A stretch of 64,000 nt of DNA from Molossus alvarezi (taxonomy: Eukaryota > Chordata > Mammalia > Chiroptera > Molossidae): NCBI GenBank assembly GCA_037176705.1, contig CM073897.1:40860488-40924487 (forward strand), written 5' to 3'. The first letter of the stretch is position 1. Each line of letters opens with the position of its first letter. Below the pieces are notes generated by a model. That model was not told where the DNA came from. It was given only the letters and a program-made list of their open reading frames with translations, and did not search any database. Positions 1-11,269 of the stretch are shown here, one piece after another. The position numbers and the translations under genes were made by a program.

Positions 1-124
1 ATGGGAAATAGAAACACTACTCCGTTGCTTCTATTTATATACTATTACTGCTTGTCTTACTGCTAATAACAACAATAATATTAACATATACGTTGAGTGA
101 TTATTGTATACAGGCTATATTCTA

Positions 125-300
125 GATGCTTGATATGTAGTAACTCATTTAATCCTCATAACAATCTAACCAGCTGAACACTTTTATTCTCCCCATTCTA
201 CGGATAAGAAGAAGTATAACTATATTTAACAGCTTGCCCAAGCACATAAGCATACAGAGGCCTGTAACTCAGTAAGCTCTCGTAGCCTCCAAACTAACAC
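125..300 (-). repeat. MIR SINE, antisense
   Basis: The antisense MIR landmarks appear in order: a month-like 'AACTCATTTAATCCTCATAAC' stretch, a 'CCCCATTCTACGGATAAG' stretch, then 'TTGCCCAAGCACATAAG'. These correspond to the MIR core and its 3' part read backwards. The copy is heavily diverged, as expected of a SINE that was active early in mammalian evolution. Boundaries are approximate. Confidence 0.65.
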
Positions 301-438
301 CAAATAAAAGATTTATTAGCACTTGCAATTGAGGAGCTTAAAAGTCACTCTACAGCAAGTCTCAGGTTTACATTTTTTAAAATTAGGAAGTGTTTTATTT
401 AAAAGTAATATCAGGCACTAGTGATATTGGGATAAAAC

Positions 439-474
439 TATGTGTGCGCACACATACACACACACATACACACT
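439..474. repeat. Imperfect (CA)n microsatellite
   Basis: Alternating purine-pyrimidine tract of CA/TG units with TA interruptions. It starts with a short self-complementary TGTGTGCGCACACA core. Not attached to a recognisable retroelement tail. Confidence 0.8.
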
Positions 475-690
475 TGGTTAGTGGTCATTGAAATTTGGCC
501 TTTTTGAGAGACCAAAATAATGATCTTTGACTCAATAATCTATCTCTGGGAAATTTATTATAAAAAATGTACTTTTTAACTATAAAAAGAAAATATAAAT
601 CATGTTACTTATTGAAAGCTTAAATACCTGACAACTTATGATACCTCAGTTCAATGGAATATAATGCAGTCATTAAAACTTCAATTATAG

Positions 691-916
691 CCTGGCCGGT
701 GTGGCTCAGTGGTTGAGCATCAGCCCATGCACCAAGAGGTCACTGGTTGAATTCCTGGTCAGGGCACATGCCCAGGTTGTGGGCCCGATCCCCAGGAGGG
801 GGCACGCAGGAGATGGCCAATCGATGTTCTCTTTCATCAATGTTTCTCTCTCTCTCCCTCTTCATCCCTCTTTCTCTTTCTAATATCAATAAAGAAAAAA
901 AAAGTTAAAAAAACAC
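691..916 (+). mobile_element. VES SINE (bat tRNA-derived)
   Basis: Full-length VES copy. It has the tRNA-like head 'CCTGGCCGGTGTGGCTCAG', a box B-like 'CACTGGTTGAATTCC', the VES body 'GGGCACATGCCCAGGTTG', a CT-rich stretch and an A-rich tail. It is flanked by a perfect 16-bp target-site duplication (AAAACTTCAATTATAG at 675-690 and 917-932), which fixes both ends. It belongs to the 'GTTGAGCATC...CATGCACCAAGAGGTC' subtype. The open frame across it is a SINE artefact. Confidence 0.95.
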
Positions 917-932
917 AAAACTTCAATTATAG

Positions 933-2179
933 ACTGTATTTACATGAAAAATGTATAACTATAATGTTATATAATAAAAATCGGTGAACAGAATATACAT
1001 ATAACATCAGTTACTTAAAAATATGTGCTCATGAACAAAGACTCAATAATCATCAGGATAAAGTAAAATTGGAAGATGAGTGATTTTTTTAACATTTTTA
1101 TTTTTAAATTATATTTATGTTATAATATTACTTTCATACTAAAATAAAATTGGTACACAATTTGGGGAATCAAAGAGGATGTTACATGCATTATTCATTG
1201 TCCCTCTTGGAGAGGGGTCTAGCCTTGGAGAGGGGCCTGATGCCCAGCGTTTACTCACTGTAAGTCCTCTGACTTCCACGAACCACATAGCTTTTCCAGT
1301 CGACCATGTGTACTCAGGGCCCCTCAAGCGATCCCTTCCACAATGCCTTTCAGTGCCAGGGGTTATCAAGGAGGACTGACATGCACAGTCCCCAAGTCCT
1401 AAAGAATTGCTGCTGTCGTGCCACCATTATGACAAAATATAATAAATTCAGATGTGTTGGGGCTGGGGAAAACTGAGAACCCCTTTAGAAAGAATTAAAT
1501 CCTCTCCCCCAGAAAAGTATTTACCAAAATATCCATCATACTCCTCTCAATGCCTCCATTTCTTGCCTTGAGTCTTGTGTGTGGATTGTCTTCTCCCGTT
1601 TGTTGGAAGTTCTTGAGGGCAGGTAGGACCGGGATCTATTTCTTTTGATGTCAGCAGGTCCAAGTGATTTGCCTAAATCATTCCTTTAATTTTGAATGCT
1701 CGTTCTGCTCTTCACTTTCTAAGGAAATCCTACTCAAACTTCTAGTTCTAGTCGAGAGGTCACCTCTGTGCAGAGCTTCCCAAACCTGTTCAGGCAGCAG
1801 GAGGGTTACCTGCCTCCCACTTGTAATAATAGTCTGAACACCCTCTGCTGTTTCTGAGGGTGGCTGTTTCACACTCACATGGCCATATAGTTATTGTCAG
1901 ATATACAAACAGCTTCACCATTTGGTAAAATCTTGAGTAGAGCCACATAGAGGAGAATGGAAGAGAGCATCTCACCCCTGAGAAGTACCAGGTGTTTAAA
2001 GCACACTTTACACATCCCACTGTTATCGCTCATATACGCATCTATTGCACAAGTAGTCTTAGCAGACATGCTGTTTGGGAACATGCTTTTAAACTATTTA
2101 ATCCACATAAAAATGTAGGATGGATAATTATCCATGTCAATTCATATAGATTTGGTTTTGTTTTTTCTTCTAAGTAGAT
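933..2179. other. Unclassified non-coding DNA
   Basis: No repeat family or gene recognised. Around 1190-1240 there is a small internal duplication (two copies of a 'TTGGAGAGGGG' motif). Around 1555-1660 the text 'TTCTTGAGGGCAGGTAGGACC' resembles the L2 3' region, but too little matches to call it. Short open frames on both strands show no recognisable protein. Confidence 0.4.
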
Positions 2180-2515
2180 CTATGATACTCCACAGCCAGA
2201 GTGAACAATAGCTTACCTAACTATATTTCAATGGATATTGAATTTCATTGTGTTCAGTTATTCACCATTTTAAAGTAATACTGCAATGAACATTCTTACA
2301 CATACATCTTTCTTTGCTCCTCTATTTTTTCTAGGACAGATGTCTAGAAATGAAGTCACTGTGTTAATTATTACACACATTTTTAATTTGGATATGTAAC
2401 TTCATTGCCCACCAGAAAAGCTGTATACCAGGTGAAACTCCCATAAGTCTGTATCAAAGTCTTTGATTTCCTATGCCCTTGCCAGCACTGATTATCTTTA
2501 CATTATGTTTTAAGT
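2180..2515 (-). mobile_element. Ancient L1 3' ORF2 fragment, antisense
   Basis: The text follows the antisense of the L1 ORF2 C-terminal region: 'TAATACTGCAATGAACATTC', then 'CTAGAAATGAAGTCAC', then 'CATTGCCCACCAGAAAAGC', then a 'CCCTTGCCAGCAC' end. Many substitutions and indels point to an old L1M/L1ME-age copy. No frame survives. Confidence 0.6.
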
Positions 2516-2924
2516 GCCTGTTTATTTCTCTGCCTTCCTACTAGACTGGTTTTATTGAGGACAAGGATAGTTAGCTACCATTTTTTGATACCCATTTAAA
2601 TATTTTTAAATACATATGAACACACGGCTAATGGGAATCATCCCCTTTGCAAAATAAATGTGAAAAATTAAAATGCTAAATCATGGAGCAGATTATATAT
2701 ACTCTGCACTGCTTTTGAGGGAAGGTATTAAGTGACATTGGACCCAGAGAGATGGCAGATTGTATTCTGGTTCTGCCTCCTACTTGCTCTATTCAGGACA
2801 CAAAAAGTCTTCCTCTAAAATTCTTGTAACAGCATTAATGTGAGGATTGAATATGAAAATCTTATAAAATCTTGCTAATCTCATTAAGGTTTACAAAACA
2901 GCAGAAATAGTATTAGCTGGGAGC
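2516..2924. other. Unclassified non-coding DNA
   Basis: AT-rich unique-looking sequence with no feature that I can name. Confidence 0.35.
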
Positions 2925-3045
2925 TGATTAAAATGTAGGATCTCAGGCTATCCCCAGACCTACTGAATCAGAATCTGCATTTTAACAAGATCTCCAGGTG
3001 ATTCTGATGCAGTTTACAATTTGAGAAGCACAAATAGAAAACATG
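2925..3045 (+). mobile_element. MER5A-like hAT-Charlie MITE remnant
   Basis: The run 'CCAGACCTACTGAATCAGAATCTGCATTTTAACAAGATCTCCAGGTGATTCTGATGCAG' (3 segments of the MER5A consensus, 2955-3013) followed by 'TTTGAGAAGCAC' is the standard MER5A 3' half. The left terminus is eroded. Confidence 0.75.
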
Positions 3046-3101
3046 AAGCACAGCACCAGACTTATAACAGGTAATCAATAAAATAACGGCCACCACAACG
3101 C

Positions 3102-3117
3102 TGCTGCTGCTGCTGAC
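3102..3117. repeat. Short (CTG)n tract
   Basis: Four to five consecutive GCT/CTG units ending in GACG. Too short to be likely unstable; recorded for completeness. Confidence 0.7.
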
Positions 3118-3324
3118 GTTATGTAGGTAAGTCCCCAACATTTAATAAACCTTAGTTACTATAATTTTTATTAGCTGTCCGAATTTGGCTTTAAAACAAC
3201 AACTTGGTCTTATGCAAAATGCTGTGACTCTTTAATGTATGCAGAAGTTCTATTTCGGGGTGTTAAGTGATGTGCTATGCAGTGGAAAGAATGTGATTTA
3301 CACTTGGCATTCATTTGGGAGGCA

Positions 3325-3480
3325 ATGGAGTATGGTGGGCCTGGGGAACCAGAAAGAGCTGGATTAGAGTCCTAGCTCTGCTTCTTGTTAGCTGACGGGT
3401 TCCCAGCAAATCACTTAATACCCTTGGGCTCTACTCTCTTCAGCTGGTTGTACTGAAACTTTTAATAGTTTACCTGCACA
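3325..3480 (+). repeat. MIR SINE
   Basis: Sense MIR order: 'GAGCTGGATTAGAGTCCTAG', 'CTCTGCTTCTTGTTAGCTG', 'CAAATCACTTAATACCC', then a decayed 'CTCAGTTTCC' equivalent. Diverged copy. Confidence 0.7.
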
Positions 3481-3554
3481 ATACCATGAACACTATTTGG
3501 CATATTTCAGGGTCAGGAATGTCATCCAGATAGTTGCTGTGTGGTAAGTGCTCA

Positions 3555-3725
3555 ACAGGGTTCTAAGTGCCTTAAATAGTGATTTTATTTACGCCTCGTG
3601 AAAACCAATGAGCTCATATTTATCATCATCCTTATTTTATGGAAAAATAAATAAAATAGTCTCAGTTATGCTACGTCACTTACCTAAGGCCATAGCCTTC
3701 CATCAATGGCATAAGTGAAGAATAA
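3555..3725 (-). repeat. MIR SINE, antisense
   Basis: Antisense MIR landmarks include 'TTCTAAGTGCCTTAAATAG', 'TCATCATCCTTATTTTATGG' and 'TCACTTACCTAAGGCCATAG'. Confidence 0.6.
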
Positions 3726-4134
3726 ACCTAAGCAGTCTGATGTCACAGCCTAATCTGCCTTTTTTCTTTTTCTTTTCTCTGTTTCCTTTTTCTCCAACCC
3801 CCTTGCCTTCAGAAAATGATGCTGTACAGAGTTTAAGGAGAAAAATAAGAGTCTGCCAGGTGCCAGTTCTTATTAAACATCTTCCTAGTAACACTTTCTT
3901 TTTCCTCATATTTTTCACCTTTTTGTTTTTCTCCTCTCTGCCTCTCTCTCTGGAATTCATTTTTTGATCACCTGGTGATACCCAGGAGACCCAGGAGCAC
4001 AGAGTGGCTCAGTGGTGGTGTTGGCATATCTCCCAGATCACTGATCTGAAAAATATTATTTCTCTTTATTGTTTCATGTTTGACGAGGCTTTTAATGGAT
4101 TTAAATTTCACATGTGGACAATAATAATTAACAT

Positions 4135-4370
4135 GATTATGTGCTTAATAAGTATCAGGAAATGTACCTGTAGTAACTCAATCCCTATAACAACTCGATG
4201 AGGTAGATGCTATAATTATCCCCAACGTATAGATAAAGAAACTGAGACCAAGGAATTTCTGTCACTTGCTCAAGGATACACAGCTGGTGTAGCTGAGTTT
4301 TAAATCTAGGCAGCCTTGCTATAGAATCCGTAGAATCTATTATTTTAACCATTATGCCTAATGCTCCCTT
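4135..4370 (-). repeat. MIR SINE, antisense
   Basis: Good antisense MIR: 'CCTATAACAACTCGATGAGG', 'AATTATCCCCAACGTATAG', 'GAAACTGAGACCAAGG', 'CACTTGCTCAAGGATACACA', 'TTTTAACCATTATGCC'. Nearly full length. Confidence 0.75.
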
Positions 4371-4394
4371 CTTGACTCTCAAAACAGTATTGAG

Positions 4395-4550
4395 GGATCA
4401 GGAGGAAGGTGCTAGAATCACCACTCTATGGATGAGCACAAATTCTCAGAGGAACATGTGATTTGCCTAAAGTCACACAGATTGCTGCTAGTTGCAGAGC
4501 TGAAATTCGAATCCAGGTCTCCTTGCTCCAGGCTCTTGGAATCAGAAAAG
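4395..4550 (-). repeat. MIR SINE, antisense
   Basis: A second antisense MIR directly downstream: 'TTTGCCTAAAGTCACACAG', 'GCAGAGCTGAAATTCGAATC', 'CCAGGCTCTTGG'. Confidence 0.7.
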
Positions 4551-5815
4551 GCAACTCAGGACAAACAGCCACAGAGAAAGCAAAAAGGAGTTTGAATGGA
4601 GACTGAGGTCATGGGCATACCCAAAGGGAAGGGACCTCTAGGTTTCCTGTTAGACTTGATTTGTCAATCTTGACTGAAGCAATTGTTTTTCTCCTTCCCA
4701 GTAAGTCCATTTTGCCACCATCAGATTGATCCTGTGTTTGGAATCACATTTGACTCTGAATTTGCAATGGAAAATAATGTGAAGTTTTGTTTGTGTTTTT
4801 TCTATTCAATGCCTCTGCTGCCTTTCTTACATTAAATATATATATATAGCCAGTGAATCCCTCAGCTTCTTGTTCTCTGTGGTGTGCTGTTGATACTGTT
4901 GTAGTAACCTGATTAGACTAGATAATGTAGGCATACCATTTACACAACTTTGCCAGAAAGCTGCAATTTACCCCTCTCCAAGTCTATTACCTGCAGGTTG
5001 ATGTGGGAAGGGACTGGAAAAAGGCTGTTTAGACACATGCCCAGTAAGGTCTGGGTGTCATGGGAAGATGTTTACCTGTCAGTCACACCTGGGAACAAGA
5101 ATAGGTGTGGCCACTGTAAACATGGAGAGATTTGATATTTAAACTCCTGAACAAAGGGAATTTCATCTCTTGGCCTCTTGGCCCTATTGCTTTCCTGGCT
5201 ATCCTTTTGCAGAGGGTGAGCCCCCTTACATTTGCCCACATGGCTCACAGCCATGTGTGGCCCACACAGTGGATTAATGGACTGTGACTAGCCTGATGCT
5301 ATACCAGACTCAACTCCACCACGGGACAGAAACTCAGGACACTGGCTCTGCTTCTAGCTCTGCTGAATCCCCAGCTGGCTACCCCTCTCCCAGAACTGGA
5401 TGAAAAAAAAATGGGACTTTGGAAAGGAGGAATATAACTCTATGCAAATAAAAATCACTCATTCTTTAGTGTGAGTCTTAGAAAATACTTTTTCTCAAGA
5501 TATTGCAAGAACCCCACTCCCACTAGTGATGGAGAAATTTCATCCACTCGATTCTCCAGTAACACTGTTAACATATCATTTCTGCTTTCTAATTGTTCAG
5601 TCAATTGTTTCTTTCCCTCTTTGTAAAAATTGTCCCCCTCTTCCTGTTTTCTAGATCATGTAGTTTGAAAATGCTTTTCATTTATTTTTTATTCTGGGCT
5701 TTAATTTTTTCCAAAGTGCCCACTGTCAGCATTTTGAGGCTCAATGGTTGATTTAAAATACTAAAGTCTGCATTTCTCTAGGAAGAAAAAAAATATTTGT
5801 TTAAAATTAATTTAA
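4551..5815. other. Unclassified non-coding DNA
   Basis: No repeat or gene recognised. It holds a short TA run near 4838-4848 and several AT-rich stretches. Open frames up to about 60 codons look accidental. Confidence 0.35.
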
Positions 5816-6015
5816 AAAAATATTTTTTTTCTTTATTGATTTTAGAGAGAGAAAAATAGAAACATCATTGAGAGAGAACATCAACTGACTGTCTCCTGCA
5901 TTCCCCCCACTGGGGATTTGGCCCACAACCTGGGCATGTGCCTTGACCGGGAATCAAACCAGCAACCTCTTGGTGCATGGGTCGACATTCAATCACTGAG
6001 CCACACCAGCCAGGC
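5816..6015 (-). mobile_element. VES SINE, antisense
   Basis: Reverse-oriented VES: a T-rich tail, 'AGAGAGAACATCAACTGAC', 'CCACTGGGGATTTGGCCCAC', 'GGGCATGTGCCTTGACCGGG', 'GGTGCATGGGTCGACATTC' and the head 'GAGCCACACCAGCCAGGC'. Its 5' end faces the 5' end of the next SINE, 34 bp away. The target-site duplication is not clear. Confidence 0.92.
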
Positions 6016-6049
6016 AAAAAAAGTTTAATTTTAAAATGTTCATAGCATT

Positions 6050-6265
6050 GCCTGGCCAGTGTGGCTCAGTGGTTGAGCATTGACCCAGGCACTAAAAGGT
6101 CACCAGTTTGATTTCCGGTCAGGGCACATGCCCAGGTTGTGGGCCAAATCCCCTGTGGAGGGCATGTAGGAGGCAGCCAGTCGATATTCTCTCTCATCGA
6201 TGCTACTATCTCTCTCTCCCTCTAAAATCAATAAAATAAAAATTTAAAAATTTAAATAAATAAAT
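6050..6265 (+). mobile_element. VES SINE
   Basis: Full-length VES with the head 'GCCTGGCCAGTGTGGCTCAG', the body 'GGGCACATGCCCAGGTTGTG' and an AAAT-type tail. A 17-bp target-site duplication with one mismatch (AAAATGTTCATAGCATT at 6033-6049, AAAATGTTCAAAGCATT at 6266-6282) bounds it. It lies head to head with the antisense copy upstream. Confidence 0.95.
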
Positions 6266-6282
6266 AAAATGTTCAAAGCATT

Positions 6283-7655
6283 ATTTTCATTTAAGTTGAG
6301 TTGCTTTTTCATGTAAAGAAAGCAGGCAAGATATTATCCTATTTTAAAATAGAAAAATAACCCATGGTTCAGGGAAATTAATCAGAGAGAATAAATAAAT
6401 GGCCATAAGAAGGAGGCTGCCATGCTTCCAGTCTCTCTCATTTCCTGATGTGGGGAGAGAAAATAGTTGGATCCTCACTGTCCTTTTTAGCTTCTGTAAA
6501 CGTGTGCCTACCACTTACCTTTTCCCAGGATATGTGCTTATCAATCAGAATAGAAGTGATTAAAGATTATATTACCCACACTTGAAAACAAATTCAGTAT
6601 AGGAGTAAGTCAAAGATCTCGAGTGCTCTGGTTTGGCCAAGTGGGCGAATAGTTAGTTCTACCTTTAAAAGAGGGAAAGTGAGATTGCTCAACTGGCATT
6701 TGATCTTGTGAATCTACAGATCAGTGGACAGACGGGGTAACAGTTGTAAGACCCCATCGTGTCTCTGTTCTGCAAATAATGTCCCTGCCTTCCACTGAGT
6801 GACCAAAAGTATTCATTAGTCCAAGGAGATGTCATTGAGCTCTTCAGTGTGGTTTCTTTAAAGATTTTTGTTACAATTGCATTATTCTAGTGAGTCCTAA
6901 AGGTACATTGTGATCTGAAGGAAACAACATAAAGCAGTTACAATAGTGTCTAGTATCCCCTATATGCTCAGTGAGAAGTAACAATAAAAGTGAACTGTGC
7001 AAGATGAGGACCACTGGTCAAGGTAAACAATGCTTGGAAAAGGAGTGGGGTTAAGCCTGGAGTTTCAGAGAAAATGGGCTGATGCTGTGAGAAGTGGAAG
7101 ACAGGAGGCTCCAACCAAATCGTTCCCCCTTTCCTGATCTCAGGTTTCAGGGGTTGAAAGTCAAGGGCTGGGCTACATAGTCCTAGGATTCTTGCAATGT
7201 AGTCATGGGGCTAGTGCACAGTATACCATAGGTGAATCTGGAGCACAGGGCAATGTCTCTGTCTCCTTTGTCTTCTAAAATAAGGGACAGAGACAGTAAT
7301 TATTCTATAAAGACGGGGTTTTCTTTCACTTGTTGCCTCTGGGGGGAAAATGAATTATTAAAAGGCTTTCCTATTGTAAAGAAGCAGATAAGCAAGACAA
7401 TTAGGACCATTAAAATTGCCAAAGCACCAAGACGAGATGAATTACATGGCTTCATTTTGATAGCAATGGCAAGGGAATAAAAAACCCATTGGCAGAATTC
7501 TCTGGAAGATCAAGAGACCCTACATACAGACACCAAGTGCTCTCTGGAGTCCAAAAACCAGAACCAGGCCCATGTATGAAGTCACAGTGATGCTAAAGGG
7601 GGCAGCAGATTGCACATCTACAACTGGGTCTTCTCTGTACCTGGTAAGACTCACT
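6283..7655. other. Unclassified non-coding DNA
   Basis: No repeat family or gene recognised. An open frame at 7232-7480 (+) gives a polypeptide with no recognisable domain and I treat it as accidental. Confidence 0.35.
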
Positions 7656-7826
7656 CAATCTTTTCATTATACCACCAGTAACACTGCTTCTAATAGGCCT
7701 GACTTTGTCCCCCATCTGTGGCCTCTCTAGATGAAAGTTTTATTTTTTTATGTCCAGCATGGTGACTGTCACAAAACAGATACTCAGCAAGTGTGTGTGG
7801 TATGACTGAATAAATAAATGAAAGAT
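7656..7826 (+). repeat. L2 3' end, probable
   Basis: The segment ends with a decayed L2 terminus: 'ATGTCCAGCATGGTGACTGT', 'CAGATACTCAGCAAGTGTG' and 'GACTGAATAAATAAATGAAAG' mirror the usual 'sizes...CTCAATAAATATTTGTTGAATGAATG' end. Diverged, so the call is tentative. Confidence 0.45.
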
Positions 7827-7827
7827 T

Positions 7828-8094
7828 CATTGGCCAGTGTGGCACAGTGGTTGGAGCATTGGCCTGCAGACCAAAGGGTCATAGATCTGATTCCTGATCA
7901 AGAGCACATACCTGGGTTGCAGATTGAATCTCCAGCCCTGGTTAGGGTGTGTGCAAGAGGCAACCAATCAATGTGTCTCTCTCACATTAATGTTTCTCTC
8001 TCTCTCTCTCTTCTCTTTCTCTCTGTCCCTCTCTTTCTCCCCCCTCCTTTCCACTCCCTCTAAAAATCAAAGGAAAAATATCATCAGATGAGGG

Positions 8095-8125
<31 letters not shown>

Positions 8126-8126
8126 A
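7828..8126 (+). mobile_element. VES SINE with AAAT microsatellite tail
   Basis: VES of the 'GGCCTGCAGACC' subtype. The head is 'TTGGCCAGTGTGGCACAGTG', with a long CT-rich segment (7990-8060). The 'GATGAGGGTAAATAAATAAA' end grows into an (AAAT)8 array at 8094-8126. The body is quite diverged, so it is older than the copies with clean duplications. Confidence 0.9.
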
Positions 8127-8394
8127 AGAAGTGGGGGATGAACGCTTTGACCTTAGTCCCATATAGGCTCCCTCAGAGTCTTACAGGTTTTGGGGAAGAA
8201 TATTTGTAATACCTTTCTTGGATTAAACACCTTGAAGAATCTTTGTTTCTGCAAAACCTGGCCAACTCCTAAGGGGTTCTAAGAATAGTATATGACCTTT
8301 GCAAAGGAGAAGAGAAAGCATATGGCTACTTTGTGCTCAGGGCCATTCTTAAATTCTTCATTTGTAAATGCATTTAAAATGTAAACATATGGAT

Positions 8395-8565
8395 AGTAAA
8401 TACTGTGACTGCTTTTCCCAGACATCTTGATTTACAGAAGAGGTTAAATTCAGAAAAAGTTCAGTAGGTCAGAATCACAGAGCCCAGCAGAAAAATTGAG
8501 ACTTGACCCAAAGTATGTCTAAGTTAAAAACTCATTCTCTGTCCATTACACCCACAGCCTTTCAA
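8395..8565 (-). repeat. MIR-like fragment, antisense
   Basis: Fragments such as 'GATTTACAGAAGAGGTTAAA', 'CAGTAGGTCAGAATCACAGAG' and 'CATTCTCTGTCCATTACACC' fit a decayed antisense MIR. Confidence 0.45.
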
Positions 8566-9009
8566 CTGTATGAGACATGGGTGTTTGTGTACCCCTGACA
8601 CACAAGGGAATAGGAATCATGTCAGAGAAGGTTCATGATCACGGTCCAACTATATTTGTTGTACATGTCAAATGATAGTGGGTATAAGAATGCCATCAGT
8701 TGGACTTGGCTTGCTGGTTCCGAATTAGGGTCCCTCTTCTGGAACTCTGACCACTATCTCTCAGGCAAGACTCCTTCTTCAGTGAAGATACCTAGCTAGC
8801 ACCCTAACTGTATGAAGGGAGATGAATTTCCATTCCCATAGAATAATTGGAAAACCAAGATTTAAGAAATATGTTAACATCCCCAGGTCATACTGGCCTA
8901 AAAACAGAAAAGTCTAAAGTTGTCACTCAGCCTCCTGCCCCTTCTCCAATATCATCATCTCCAGTAACTCTCAACTCAAGGCATCCCTGAGACATCACAG
9001 ATCACAATG

Positions 9010-9180
9010 AGGGAGCTATGGAAATCAGGATCCTGGATCTGAATTCTTATGCTCACTTATCAGCTGTGCGACCTGATAAGTGAGCATATCTCTGAGGCTC
9101 AGTTTCTCTTCCCAGGTAATGAGGGAACTAATACCTCCCTCACTGAGTTACTTTGAAAATTAAATCAATCTGTGAATTAA
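9010..9180 (+). repeat. MIR SINE containing a perfect hairpin
   Basis: Sense MIR: 'CTGGATCTGAATTC', 'ATCAGCTGTGCGACCTGATA', 'CTCTGAGGCTCAGTTTCTC', 'CTAATACCTCCCTCACTGAG'. The core holds a 16-bp perfect inverted repeat (9048-9063 and 9073-9088) around a 9-nt loop, which is not part of a normal MIR. Confidence 0.7.
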
Positions 9181-9479
9181 TTAACTCATTCTCCACCTTG
9201 TACCACAAAGGATTCAAGGTGGCTTACAAGGATAGAATAATATGATTTAAGAATGGGGAGAAAAATAAATAAAAGCAAGACAGGCAGATAGGGAAGTTAG
9301 CCGAAAATCGCGACTAAGGATAGGTGTGTCGTTTTGCACAAAGCTGTACAATAGCAAACCCCAATGGGAAGGCTTGACAGCGCTATGGTTTGTTGTGTTC
9401 ATGAGGTTATATTAGACCCATGACTGGAGCATGGCTACGTTCAAGCTGTAAGGTACATCCCATTTTCCTATATTTAAGA
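9181..9479. other. Unclassified non-coding DNA
   Basis: Unnamed sequence with a few CpGs around 9300-9400. The phrase 'GGATTCAAGGTGGCTTACAA' hints at an old retroposon, but I cannot place it. Confidence 0.3.
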
Positions 9480-10080
9480 TAGTAGGTACACTGACATATA
9501 TTTCAGGTTCCAGGCATTACATCAGGCAGTGGGGATTTGTACTGAAAGGCAGACACAGCCTTTGTCTTCACAGAGTTGACCATGACCTTTGTGACTTCAT
9601 GACCTCAATATGATATATCACATTCATGACGTCGTCTTTGTCAAACATAACAAAGAATAAATGTATTACATAAAGTTCTACATGTCAGACTCTGAGCACG
9701 GTGGCGTACAGGAGGTGTTTAACACCCATGTGTCCACTTACTGAACAAGTATTTATTTATCTATGATGTCTATGTCTGTGCTTTTTGTAGACACCGAGGG
9801 TATGCAGGGCACAAAACACCCCTACCTACATTGTAGTTTAGGAGAGAGATGATCAACAACATCATGAAGTGAAGTATGTGGTACATACTGATAAAAGTGT
9901 GGTAAAGAGCATTGAGCCTGCTTCAGAGAGAATGATTAGGGGAGCGGCTCACTGAGAAGGTGACGTTAGAGTCCAGACCTGGAAAAAGAGAGGGAGTGAT
10001 GTGTGAATATTCCCAGAGCACAGTCTAAGCAAAGAGAAGAGCAAGTTCAAATGTCAAAGGCTTGCACAGGCCTGTTAGGA
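9480..10080 (-). repeat. L2 fragments, antisense (probably two)
   Basis: At 9480-9600, 'CAGGCATTACATCAGGCAGTG' and 'TTCACAGAGTTGACC' follow the antisense L2 3' end. At 9718-10080 the series 'TTACTGAACAAGTATTTATT', 'TAGTTTAGGAGAGAGATGATC' and 'CTGGAAAAAGAGAGGGAGTG' continues with the antisense L2 ORF-end text. Old and indel-rich. Confidence 0.5.
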
Positions 10081-10127
10081 TCTATGTGTTATTAGGCATG
10101 ACATTTTTGATTGAAAGAAGCAGAAAC

Positions 10128-10515
10128 TCAACTCCAGATAGATTGAGTAAGAGATGTACAGGAAGGAGATTCAAATGGTTCATAGCATTTGAAGGTGAGA
10201 TGCAGGAAAGCAGTCGCCTCTAACCTGGGATGGTATAGGGAGAGCCTAGCTCCCCTGGCATGCTTCCTCTCTCCATTACTCTCCGGACATTGGCTCCGTC
10301 TTCTCAAAGCTCTTCCTCTGCTCACACGCAGCATGACATGTTGACTGGCAGCTGTGGTCACATTCTTATAGCTTTACAGCCAAGCCCCATAAGAGGTATA
10401 CATTTCCCTGCCTGCTCTTGCATAAAAAATGCCCATGCCCAAAGGTTCTCTGTGGCTCTGGGATGGGATATTATATTATTGGCTCAGCCTGGGTTATGAG
10501 CTCACCTCTGTGGTC
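10128..10515. repeat. Ancient interspersed repeat, family not named
   Basis: The combination 'AGCAGAAACTCAACTCCAGATAG', 'CAGGAAGGAGATTC', 'CTTCCTCTCTCCATTACTC' and 'ATTGGCTCAGCCTGGGTTATGAG' resembles a widespread old mammalian repeat that I cannot name securely. Open frames on both strands (about 77-79 codons) look accidental. Confidence 0.35.
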
Positions 10516-11269
10516 TGGTTAACAAAATCTGTCATTGAAAAGAGGCAGAGAAAAGGGGGCTAGTCTCACTAATACCAAAATGACTTGCCCTAAGAAAACC
10601 AGTTTAGAAATGCGATGGAGAGTGCATCTGTATACCCCAACAGAAATCATTATATCCTAGTTAATTTGACATATAAAATTGAACTAGGATATGTTCTCGT
10701 TGATTCCCAAGAGATGTTTTGTGATTTCTCTCATCCATACAGAGGGCATTCTGTTCATTGTCATATGCATATAATGATCCCATAATCTGAAATGCTTGAT
10801 GCTTATAATGCTGAGTGGTAAGCTATAATTACCTCCCCGTTTGTTGTCATTAGGAAGTGCTATGAGATTTCAAACAACTGAAAAGTAGGCCACAAGTACA
10901 CACAAAACATTCAATAATTCACAAGTTAATTTCAACCGGGGTCATTTTTGGTGATAACAATAATTACAAGATTGAAAAATAATTGAACAAGAAAAGATAA
11001 AAATGTCCGATATACAGGGAGAGTATTTTTGTGAGATATTCTGGAGGAAAGAGACGTAGACTTCTTAAAGAATGGTAAGAATTAGGGGTATTTTTCAGGC
11101 CCTGGTCAGTTCAGTCAACATGTAACTATCTGGCCCTGAGGATGAGCTGCATCCATATGTACTCATGTCCTTGCAGGCACCTATAATGATATTAATTCTG
11201 CTCATCCTGAGCCAGACATGTCTATAGTCAGATGTGCCTTCTTATTTCTCCATGAATTTTCTATGCATT
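10516..11269. other. Unclassified non-coding DNA
   Basis: No family recognised. It contains an imperfect inverted repeat, 'ATATCCTAGTT' near 10652 and 'AACTAGGATAT' near 10682, flanking an AT-rich loop of about 19 nt. Confidence 0.35.
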
